Source: CAZBBC01 sp964489835 (GTDB taxonomy: Bacteria > Calditrichota > Calditrichia > JAJRVZ01). From it: DNA of 11,635 nucleotides. Shown here in pieces: positions 1 through 5,278 of this stretch (the stretch's first letter is position 1; each line of letters starts with the position of its first letter). The DNA lies in assembly GCA_964489835.1 (NCBI GenBank), contig CAZBBC010000143.1, positions 1 to 11,635 on the forward strand. Direction: 5' to 3'. Made by a program: the position numbers and the translations under genes. A model generated the notes under the pieces. The model was not told where the DNA came from. It saw nothing but the letters and a program-made list of their open reading frames with translations, and did no database searches.

Positions 1-66
1 TCACTTTAGTCACTTTAGTCACTTTAGTCACTTTCGATCACTTTAGTCACTTTAGATCACTTAAAC
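1..66. repeat. TCACTTTAG short tandem array
   Basis: About seven head-to-tail copies of a 9-10 nt unit, mostly TCACTTTAG, with variants ending CGA or AGA. The array runs off the left edge of the window and ends about 10 nt before the first gene. The same word in the opposite orientation (CTAAAGTGA) forms a second array at 7302-7356. There are no spacers, so this is not a CRISPR array. The function is unknown; it is probably a dispersed intergenic repeat of this genome. Confidence 0.85.
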
Positions 67-76
67 CTGCCGGCCT

Positions 77-694
77 ATGACTAAAAAACGTGTATTATGG
101 ATAACCTTGTTATCCGGATTCATTCTCCTGGTGAGCAGTATTGGTACCAGCTACTTCTGGATTACAAAGATTTATCTTCCCGAACACATGGATATTAATG
201 GAAATTCAAAATTGCTTATGCAATGGGAACAAGAGGACCAGTATTCACCACCGGAAAATGGTCAGATTACCAGAGAGCAATTGTCAAGATTTTTGCGGGT
301 GAATGAAAGTCTGATCGTTGTCGTTCAGAAACTACGCAGACATTTTGAAGAGAATAGCTGGTCGATTGCCTTTGAAGTTATCAAAGTACAACCGGAATGG
401 GTTGGTAAAAAGTATCTGGCTTTGAAAAAATGTGAACTTTCACCAAAAGAATATAACTGGATCTCAAACTGTGTCACCGATTTTTGGATCTATCGCTGGA
501 AGGAAGAGTCGATTGAAAGGTTACGGGGGTTTGGCTGGAGTTTAGAGAATTACAACTTAGAGTCTAGGAGACCGGCCAATTATGATCTTTTTTTCAGCTA
601 CGAAAAAGACCTGAATCGTATTTTTGATATCTTATGGCCGGATAAAGAGGCAAAACCCGAAGCAGCGGTACCTGATTCTCTGGGGTTGAACTGA
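77..694 (+). CDS. Membrane-anchored hypothetical protein, 205 aa
   Basis: I do not recognise this as a characterised family. A short positively charged N-terminus (KKR at residues 3-5) precedes one hydrophobic segment at about residues 7-29. This suggests a signal anchor or uncleaved signal with the rest outside the cytoplasm. The remaining ~175 residues are soluble and rich in Trp, Tyr and charged residues, with two cysteines (C119 and C132) that could pair if exported. The stretch ITREQLSRFLRVNESL (residues 64-79) and a later LSPKEYNWI (121-129) resemble conserved words in uncharacterised proteins from environmental bacteria; this is a loose impression only. The tail is Pro/Ala-rich. The ATG at 77 has no clear Shine-Dalgarno and follows the short repeat array directly. 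It is kept because the next in-frame start would remove much of the membrane segment. It stands alone and converges on the dipeptidase gene. Confidence 0.75.
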   Translation: MTKKRVLWITLLSGFILLVSSIGTSYFWITKIYLPEHMDINGNSKLLMQWEQEDQYSPPENGQITREQLSRFLRVNESLIVVVQKLRRHFEENSWSIAFEVIKVQPEWVGKKYLALKKCELSPKEYNWISNCVTDFWIYRWKEESIERLRGFGWSLENYNLESRRPANYDLFFSYEKDLNRIFDILWPDKEAKPEAAVPDSLGLN

Positions 695-790
695 TTTTGA
701 ATAACGAACAAGGATTGACGACTAACGATCTTTGAAGTACTGCTTATTTAAAACCTGAATTAGTCACAAAAAAGATCCATTTGTAGCAAG

Positions 791-869
791 AGATTGCTTC
801 GTCACTCATTCTTCGTGACTCGCAATGACGTTCTCATTATCGTCATTGCGAGCGCAAGCGAAGCAATCT
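791..869. repeat. Long imperfect inverted repeat (AGATTGCTTCG / CGAAGCAATCT)
   Basis: The left arm 791-830 and right arm 841-869 share their ends: AGATTGCTTCG pairs with CGAAGCAATCT, and the inner CTCGCAATGACG pairs with CGTCATTGCGAG. The left arm is 11 nt longer, so the stem has an internal bulge. The word resembles the GTCATTGCGAG...GAAGCAATCT type of dispersed palindrome found in intergenic regions of many environmental bacteria. It lies between two convergent genes (ending at 694 and 1006), where a long hairpin could stop transcription from either side, although no T-run follows it. Confidence 0.8.
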
Positions 870-943
870 ATACAATTTTTACAAAATTATGGGCATCATC
901 TGTTTTTTATTTAATTTCAATATAAATATCCTCGTGTCCGGAG

Positions 944-964
944 CCTATCCTGAAGACCGATAGG
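944..964. other. Small hairpin in the convergent intergenic region
   Basis: CCTATC (944-949) and GATAGG (959-964) form a 6-bp stem with a 9-nt loop. It lies about 40 nt past the stop of the minus-strand dipeptidase gene. No T-run follows, so a terminator role is weak. The rest of 695-1005 shows no coding potential. Confidence 0.35.
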
Positions 965-1005
965 TCGAGGGATCTGCTTCGTGGTTCATTAATAGATCAG
1001 GTTAA

Positions 1006-2196
1006 TCATTTTTCTGATTCGGATACTTCCCGGAAAACCCGCATAAAATTACCACCTAAAATTTTCCGGATCCGTTGAGGATGATACCCTTTCTCCATCA
1101 GCAACCGCGTTATTTCCGGCATTCTGCTGGCATCTTCGATACCCTTAGGGAGCAGGCTGATCCCATCAAAATCCGAACCAAGACCGACATGATCATCACC
1201 AATAAGGGAAATAATATAATCAATATGATCAATAATGCGTTCAACACCGGGACGGAACGTCTGGGTGTTATCTGAATAATAGGTCGATTTAAATTTCCGG
1301 AATCCGAGAAAGTTATCCCCATAGACCTGTTTTACAGAATCCAGAAATGCAGCTGACGTATCTATCAATGCCTGATATTTTCCACCAAATCCACTCTGTA
1401 GATAACCTGGATAAAAATTTATAAAAATAACCCCGCCGTTTCTGCCAATCGCTTTAATCTGTTCATCCTTGAGATTACGGTAATGGTTACACAGATTATA
1501 GACACAGGAATGTGAGGCAATGAGCGGTTTATGAGTCGTTTGAATGACATCCCAGAAGGTTTTATCACCACTATGTGATACATCAACGATCATGCCCAGG
1601 CGGTTCATTTCTCGAATCACTTCTTTCCCAAACGGGGAGAGACCATGATATCCCTCAAAATCCTCAGAAACTTCATCCTTGGCACAGCTGGCCCAATCCG
1701 GACTGTCATTCCAGGTCAGTCCCAAATAGCGAGCTCCACGGTCGTATAAAATTTTTAATTTTCCGAGATCATTCTCGATCGCAGTACCCCCTTCAACCCC
1801 GATGCAGGCGGCAATCTTACCCATATTCACCGCTTTCACGACTTCCCCCGGTGATCGGGTAATTACAATTTTATCCTGGTTCCTTGCCACCACCGTTTCC
1901 AGTAAATCGAGAAGGTGCATGGATTGTTCAAACATACCTTTTAGTTGATAAGTATTCGGATTGGGCCAGACAGCAAAGAACTGTACATCCACGCCTCCCT
2001 CCTTCAAGCGGACCAGATCAACATGCCCATGGTCCAGTCTTTTTGAAATATCAACCCCGCGAAGGACCTGAAGCAGCACATCGGTGTGCATATCGACAAC
2101 CAATGCCTGTTGATGAAGGGTTTGATAATCGGACTGGGCGCAGACATCACCGGTCAATACACTAAACAATACAAACATCAGAAATATATTTTTCAT
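1006..2196 (-). CDS. Membrane dipeptidase, peptidase family M19, exported
   Basis: This is a zinc dipeptidase of the renal dipeptidase (M19) family, which cleaves dipeptides and tolerates D-residues at the C-terminal position in some members. The 396-residue product starts with a signal peptide (MKNIFLMF..., about residues 1-20, likely cut after VCA). It therefore acts in the periplasm or outside the cell. The metal and substrate residues are in family order: H37 and D39 (DMHTD), E135 (GVEGG), H208 (VDVSHS), H229 (ASHS), R240 (NHYRNL) and D342 (GSDFDG). Spacing matches human renal dipeptidase up to the Arg. About 40 extra residues precede the final Asp. The open frame continues upstream to 2391 but only through repeat DNA. 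The ATG at 2196 has a good AAGGAGA and begins the signal peptide, so it is the start. It lies downstream of the DUF559 gene and the exporter on the same strand. No own promoter is evident in the repeat-filled gap. Confidence 0.93.
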   Translation of the reverse strand: MKNIFLMFVLFSVLTGDVCAQSDYQTLHQQALVVDMHTDVLLQVLRGVDISKRLDHGHVDLVRLKEGGVDVQFFAVWPNPNTYQLKGMFEQSMHLLDLLETVVARNQDKIVITRSPGEVVKAVNMGKIAACIGVEGGTAIENDLGKLKILYDRGARYLGLTWNDSPDWASCAKDEVSEDFEGYHGLSPFGKEVIREMNRLGMIVDVSHSGDKTFWDVIQTTHKPLIASHSCVYNLCNHYRNLKDEQIKAIGRNGGVIFINFYPGYLQSGFGGKYQALIDTSAAFLDSVKQVYGDNFLGFRKFKSTYYSDNTQTFRPGVERIIDHIDYIISLIGDDHVGLGSDFDGISLLPKGIEDASRMPEITRLLMEKGYHPQRIRKILGGNFMRVFREVSESEK

Positions 2197-2200
2197 AGAT

Positions 2201-2207
2201 TCTCCTT
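2201..2207 (-). promoter_or_regulatory. Ribosome binding site of the dipeptidase gene
   Basis: AAGGAGA on the minus strand, 4 nt before the ATG at 2196. It decides the start against the longer open frame reaching 2391. It touches the outer end of the repeat block beginning at 2207. Confidence 0.8.
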
Positions 2208-2310
2208 TTACCCACCCCGCCCCCAACTTCGTCGGGGGCACCCCTGTTTTACCCACCCCGCCCCCGACTGAGTCGGGGGCACCCCTCCCTGCAAGCATGC
2301 AGGGAGGGGG
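2207..2310. repeat. Left hairpin-rich repeat block next to the DUF559 gene
   Basis: Two ~40-nt direct copies (from 2207 and from 2247) each read TTTTACCCACCCCGCCCCC, then a GC hairpin, then ACCCCT. In the second copy the hairpin is a perfect palindrome at 2260-2280 (stem GCCCCCGACT with one central base). In the first it has decayed (2219-2239). A further 12-bp hairpin follows: CCCCTCCCTGCA (2282-2293) with TGCAGGGAGGGG (2298-2309). It ends 11 nt from the stop of the DUF559 gene. The same two hairpins occur in mirror order on the other side of that gene (2758-2825). Confidence 0.85.
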
Positions 2311-2320
2311 AATGAGAGGA

Positions 2321-2716
2321 TCAACAACTTTGCTTATTTCTATCCGGTGCAATCGTCGTTCGCAATTTGAATAATACTTTTTCCGGATCATTAATTACTT
2401 CCTCGTTTTGAAATCTTATTACTTTATATTCTTTTTGTATCTCCAGTATCTCACTTCTTATCCTGTCATAATCTTTCTGCTGCTCATGAATTCCACCGTC
2501 AATTTCAACGACTAGTTTCAAATCTCTGCAATAGAAATCGGCAATGAAGAATTTCTTTTTATCATAATATTCATAGAACAGGGGGTGTTGCCTTAAAAAC
2601 TTATACCCAAGGAATTTCTTATCTTTTACTTTTTCCCAAAAAACGATCTCAGCCATTGTCTGATTTTTACGTAAATCTCTTGATACAATGAGCGCTATTT
2701 GTTTCAATGATACCAT
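2321..2716 (-). CDS. DUF559 (Vsr/PD-(D/E)XK-like) endonuclease-domain protein, 131 aa
   Basis: This is a compact single-domain DUF559 protein of usual length. Its fold is related to the very-short-patch-repair and restriction endonuclease group; its function in the cell is not established. Visible family marks are LRKNQTMAEIVFWEKV (residues 15-30), GYKFLRQHP (37-45), the acidic site D60 in FIADFYC, E71 and D73 in VVEIDGGIH with H77, YDRIRSEIL (83-91), and VIRFQNEEV (99-107). The catalytic-type acids and the following His are intact, so the protein may be active on DNA. The start at 2716 lacks a strong Shine-Dalgarno. The gene looks more AT-rich than its neighbours and is bracketed on both sides by inverted hairpin repeats, within 11 nt downstream and about 40 nt upstream. 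This suggests it arrived with those repeats. Confidence 0.9.
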   Translation of the reverse strand: MVSLKQIALIVSRDLRKNQTMAEIVFWEKVKDKKFLGYKFLRQHPLFYEYYDKKKFFIADFYCRDLKLVVEIDGGIHEQQKDYDRIRSEILEIQKEYKVIRFQNEEVINDPEKVLFKLRTTIAPDRNKQSC

Positions 2717-2757
2717 TCTTAAAAATCATTTAAAGTAGAATTATTGCTTCATTCTTT

Positions 2758-2825
2758 CCCCCTCCCTATAAGCTTGTAGGGAGGGGTGGCTCCCCCGGTT
2801 TGTTCGGGGGAGACGGGGTGGGTAA
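2758..2825. repeat. Right hairpin-rich repeat block next to the DUF559 gene
   Basis: Hairpin CCCCTCCCTA (2759-2768) with TAGGGAGGGG (2777-2786) around an AAGCTT centre is followed by hairpin CTCCCCCG (2790-2797) with CGGGGGAG (2805-2812), and then the end ACGGGGTGGGTAA (2813-2825). This is the reverse order and orientation of the block at 2207-2310. The hairpin sequences differ while pairing is kept, which implies that structure is conserved or that the copies came from separate members of the family. Confidence 0.85.
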
Positions 2826-4541
2826 CTACTCCACTAAATCCAACGCCTCCTCCAGTTTCTGTTTCTCGTAAAGATCCCAATAAAGCCCTCGGCTTTCCAA
2901 TAGATCATCATGGGTACCCTCTTCAATAATTTTCCCCTGATCAATGACGATGATTTTATCCGCATCCTGCAAGGCAGAAATCCGGTGCGAAATCCAGACA
3001 CAGGTTTTATCTTTCATGATGTCCCGTAGTTTCCCCAATATTTTTTCCTCTGTAATCGTATCCACGGCAGATAAGGCATCATCAAGTAGGAGTATTTTGG
3101 GCTGCTTTATTATAGCTCTGGCAATAGAAACTCTTTGTTTTTGACCACCGGAAAGATTAATACCTCTTTCTCCGAGAATCGTGTCATATTTATTTGGGAA
3201 TTCTTCAATGGACCCGTGAATCTGCGCGCATAGGGCGGCTTCCTGAGTTTTCTGATCATTACTATCCTCCAGACCAAAATTAATATTTTCTTTAATCGTG
3301 TCTGAAAAGAGAAATGTTTCCTGAGGTATATACCCAAGATGATCTCGAAGGATTTTTAAGGGGACTTCCCTGATATCAATACCATCAATAAAAATAGTTC
3401 CCCGAGGAGGATCGTAATTTCTCGTAAGCAGATGCATCAAAGTAGATTTGCCGCTGCCTGTGCGACCCACAATCGCTAGTATTTTTCCGGCAGGTAATTT
3501 GAGGCTTATATTTTCCAAAACCGGCGGGTTATTCTCATCATAGGCGAAAGTTAGATTTTCAATCCTAATATTGCCCTCGATCTGCTCTATTGCTTTTACC
3601 CTATCATCATCTATAATCTCCGCTGGTGTCTCCAATATGACATTGATCCGTTCCATTGACGCAGCCCCTTGCTGGAATATGCCGACCACCCAACCAAGAG
3701 CAATGGACGGCCAGACGAGCATACCCAAATAAAGGGTAAAAGCGACAAAATCACCCAATGTGATTGTTTCCTCAACAATTTGTATCCCCCCAACAAAAAG
3801 CACAAGGATCACCCCAAGCCCGACAATAAACATCATCATCGGATGAAAAGCAGCAAACACACGGACAAAGGACATGTTTTTTTCAACATATTCACGATTC
3901 AATTTATCAAAATCCTCCGTCTCGAATTCTTCCTGAACATAGGATTTTATAATCCGTATGCCTGAAAAACTTTCCTGGGCTTTCGTACTGATTTTGGATA
4001 ACTGTGCCTGAATCTTTTGATACCTTTTATGGATTTGCATCCCGAACTTATATACTATAAATGCCATAAATGGTATCGGGATTAAACCAACCAGCGTTAA
4101 CATCGGACTCAGGGATAACATCATCCATATAACAAAAGCAAATGTGACAATCGTATTGATGGAATACATAATCCCCGGACCAAGAACCGCTCGGACCGCA
4201 TTGAGATCATTGGTCATCCGCGACATAATGTCACCGGTAGGCATATTTTGAAAAAAGCGGGGAGACATATTCTGCAAATGTCCAAACAGATCATTCCGAA
4301 AATCGTTTTCAATCAGGCGGGATCCGACAATGACCGTTTGACGCATTAGAAAACGGAATATTCCCTGCCCCAGTGCTATTAATACGATCAATCCGGCATA
4401 AATCAGAAGTTGATTTATCTCAATATCTACAGCCAGATAATCAATCGCATTTTTTACAACGATAGGATTTAAAATAGCAATGACATTCGCGCAAACGATA
4501 AATAAGGTACCGGTAAGTATTTTTGCTTTGTAGCGAAGCAA
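2826..4541 (-). CDS. ABC exporter half, MdlA/YheI (BmrC)-like, degenerate-site subunit
   Basis: This is a fused membrane-ATPase half of a type IV ABC exporter (multidrug or lipid type). The transmembrane domain spans about residues 1-300 in this frame. The ATPase domain shows Walker A GRTGSGKS (359-366), Q-loop Q407, signature LSGGQ (463-467), Walker B ILLLDD (483-488), D-loop SAVD (491-494) and H519. The residue after the Walker B Asp is Asp (D488) instead of the catalytic Glu. This is the pattern of the degenerate-site partner in heterodimers such as TM287/288, BmrC/BmrD and MdlA/MdlB, so a second half with a competent site is expected. No such gene is next to it. Downstream is the DUF559 cassette and upstream is gene-free. 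The given start is a TTG without a Shine-Dalgarno. The frame continues upstream, and an ATT at 4574, 6 nt after AGGAG, would add 11 residues (MLKTFAYLKKY) typical of this family's N-terminus. The substrate is unknown. Confidence 0.9.
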   Translation of the reverse strand: MLRYKAKILTGTLFIVCANVIAILNPIVVKNAIDYLAVDIEINQLLIYAGLIVLIALGQGIFRFLMRQTVIVGSRLIENDFRNDLFGHLQNMSPRFFQNMPTGDIMSRMTNDLNAVRAVLGPGIMYSINTIVTFAFVIWMMLSLSPMLTLVGLIPIPFMAFIVYKFGMQIHKRYQKIQAQLSKISTKAQESFSGIRIIKSYVQEEFETEDFDKLNREYVEKNMSFVRVFAAFHPMMMFIVGLGVILVLFVGGIQIVEETITLGDFVAFTLYLGMLVWPSIALGWVVGIFQQGAASMERINVILETPAEIIDDDRVKAIEQIEGNIRIENLTFAYDENNPPVLENISLKLPAGKILAIVGRTGSGKSTLMHLLTRNYDPPRGTIFIDGIDIREVPLKILRDHLGYIPQETFLFSDTIKENINFGLEDSNDQKTQEAALCAQIHGSIEEFPNKYDTILGERGINLSGGQKQRVSIARAIIKQPKILLLDDALSAVDTITEEKILGKLRDIMKDKTCVWISHRISALQDADKIIVIDQGKIIEEGTHDDLLESRGLYWDLYEKQKLEEALDLVE

Positions 4542-4571
4542 ATACTTTTTTAAATAGGCAAAGGTTTTTAA

Positions 4572-4585
4572 AATAATACACTCCT
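4572..4585 (-). promoter_or_regulatory. AGGAG and likely ATT start of the ABC exporter
   Basis: On the minus strand, AGGAG (4585-4581) is followed by TGTATT and then ATT (4574-4572), in frame with the exporter. A stop (TAA) lies just upstream in the same frame. No ATG, GTG or TTG occurs between this site and the TTG at 4541. The extra residues fit the family's N-terminal helix. ATT initiation is rare, so a base error at this spot is the main alternative. Confidence 0.55.
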
Positions 4586-4602
4586 GTTAGGCTATTACAA
4601 AC

Positions 4603-4631
4603 AAAAACTTTGTTATTTTAACAAAGTTTTT
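4603..4631. promoter_or_regulatory. Perfect 12-bp dyad upstream of the exporter
   Basis: AAAAACTTTGTT (4603-4614) and AACAAAGTTTTT (4620-4631) are exact inverted copies around a 5-nt ATTTT loop. They lie about 18 nt upstream of the exporter's AGGAG. The position and symmetry suit an operator in the leader or promoter, or a leader hairpin. No regulator gene is nearby to match it. Confidence 0.5.
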
Positions 4632-4636
4632 AAAAG

Positions 4637-4770
4637 ACAAATAACAAATCACAAATATCAAATAAATTCCAAATCACAATTTAAGAAATTCAATTGATTA
4701 AATTTCGGTCATTAGTATTTTGAAAATTGATTATTATTTGGATTTTGTGATTTGTCATTTGATATTTGAA
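4637..4770. repeat. AT-rich imperfect inverted repeat built of CAAATATCAAAT words
   Basis: The left arm (about 4637-4679) carries AAATATCAAAT and CAAATCACAA. The right arm (about 4734-4770) carries their reverse complements (TTTGTGATTTG, ATTTGATATTT). The arms align only partly and leave a loop of about 55 nt. It appears to be a non-coding dispersed repeat in the divergent region between the exporter and the lipoprotein genes. Confidence 0.6.
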
Positions 4771-4872
4771 TCAGCTTTATGCTGGTTTATGTGATAAAAT
4801 CCAGTAGAAATTAAATTTAATAATAATGAAATGCAATTCGGATAAATAACCTGGATAATATATCTCTCGCCC

Positions 4873-4901
4873 GTCTGCGCCGGGCAGGCATCGACGCAGA
4901 C
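4873..4901. repeat. GTCTGCG...CGCAGAC hairpin
   Basis: GTCTGCG (4873-4879) and CGCAGAC (4895-4901) flank a GC-rich 15-nt loop in otherwise AT-rich DNA. The abrupt rise in GC marks it as an inserted repeat rather than local background. Confidence 0.55.
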
Positions 4902-4920
4902 GCATTAATATATCGGATTT

Positions 4921-4963
4921 TTCTCCCCTTCTCTTCCCAAGAGAAGGGGCAGGGGGATGAGTT
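4921..4963 (+). repeat. Hairpin repeat with GGGGGATGAG tail, left copy
   Basis: A perfect 11-bp stem, CCCCTTCTCTT (4925-4935) with AAGAGAAGGGG (4939-4949) and loop CCC, is followed by CAGGGGGATGAGTT. An inverted copy of the whole unit lies at 5099-5139. The hairpin is similar in design to the CCCCTCCCT hairpins beside the DUF559 gene. Confidence 0.8.
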
Positions 4964-5098
4964 CTTTAAAATAATCAGTAAATATTATGTATCGTACCAG
5001 TAATACTGTTCTTTATTAGGAAGCTAATGATCTATACATGGATGACAACTATGCACTGGAATAGGAAGCACTTTTTCGCTACTATGCTGTTGGTAAAA

Positions 5099-5139
5099 AA
5101 CTCACCCCCTCGCCCCCTCTCTTGAAAAGAGAGGGGGAA
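5099..5139 (-). repeat. Hairpin repeat with GGGGGTGAG tail, right inverted copy
   Basis: A perfect 11-bp stem, CCCCCTCTCTT (5113-5123) with AAGAGAGGGGG (5127-5137) and loop GAA, carries its tail on the left as AACTCACCCCCTCG. Read on the minus strand it aligns over its full length with 4921-4963. The ~135 nt between the copies have no convincing reading frame. Confidence 0.8.
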
Positions 5140-5169
5140 TTGTTTTCATAAAAATTTATGAAAACAATT
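5138..5169. promoter_or_regulatory. Perfect 32-nt palindrome upstream of the lipoprotein gene
   Basis: AATTGTTTTCATAAA (5138-5152) and TTTATGAAAACAATT (5155-5169) are exact inverted copies with a 2-nt centre. It abuts the preceding GC hairpin with no gap and lies about 110 nt before the lipoprotein start. It could be an operator or a hairpin at the end of the repeat. The rest of the leader (5170-5278) holds smaller dyads (AAGAATAATTCTT at 5211-5223, TTCAATTGAA at 5222-5231) and no clear sigma-70 promoter. Confidence 0.55.
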
Positions 5170-5278
5170 TATTTCCTCTAAGTGCATCAAAGTAAGGAAT
5201 AATCTTAATCAAGAATAATTCTTCAATTGAAATTAATTCTTTCCATCGTTATTTTATGATCATAATAAAGGAAGACCT

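Larger units (their letters stand above)
2249..2825. mobile_element. Candidate DUF559 gene cassette bounded by inverted hairpin repeats
   Basis: The outer ends are a perfect 12-nt inverted pair: TTACCCACCCCG at 2249-2260 and its reverse complement at 2814-2825. Moving inward from each end come a C-run/G-run hairpin and then a CCCCTCCCT...AGGGAGGGG hairpin, so the two sides are mirror images around a single endonuclease-like gene. The right end touches the exporter's stop codon (2826-2828). On the left, an extra copy of the outer unit reaches the dipeptidase's ribosome binding site. No transposase and no clear target duplication are visible. Calling it mobile is inference from symmetry and position. 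Confidence 0.4.

Noticed and set aside
2197..2391. N-terminal extension of the dipeptidase frame by 65 codons
   Set aside because: It translates the GC-hairpin repeats and overlaps the DUF559 gene. The signal peptide and AAGGAGA place the start at 2196.
4964..5098. Possible gene remnant between the inverted hairpin copies (short peptide starting MDDNYALE, broken by a stop)
   Set aside because: It is too short, has a stop after eight codons and matches no family I recognise.
5227..5260. Sigma-70 promoter (TTGAAA with a TATTTT or TATGAT box) before the lipoprotein gene
   Set aside because: TATTTT is a poor -10 match at 17 nt, and TATGAT is 22 nt away, so neither is convincing.
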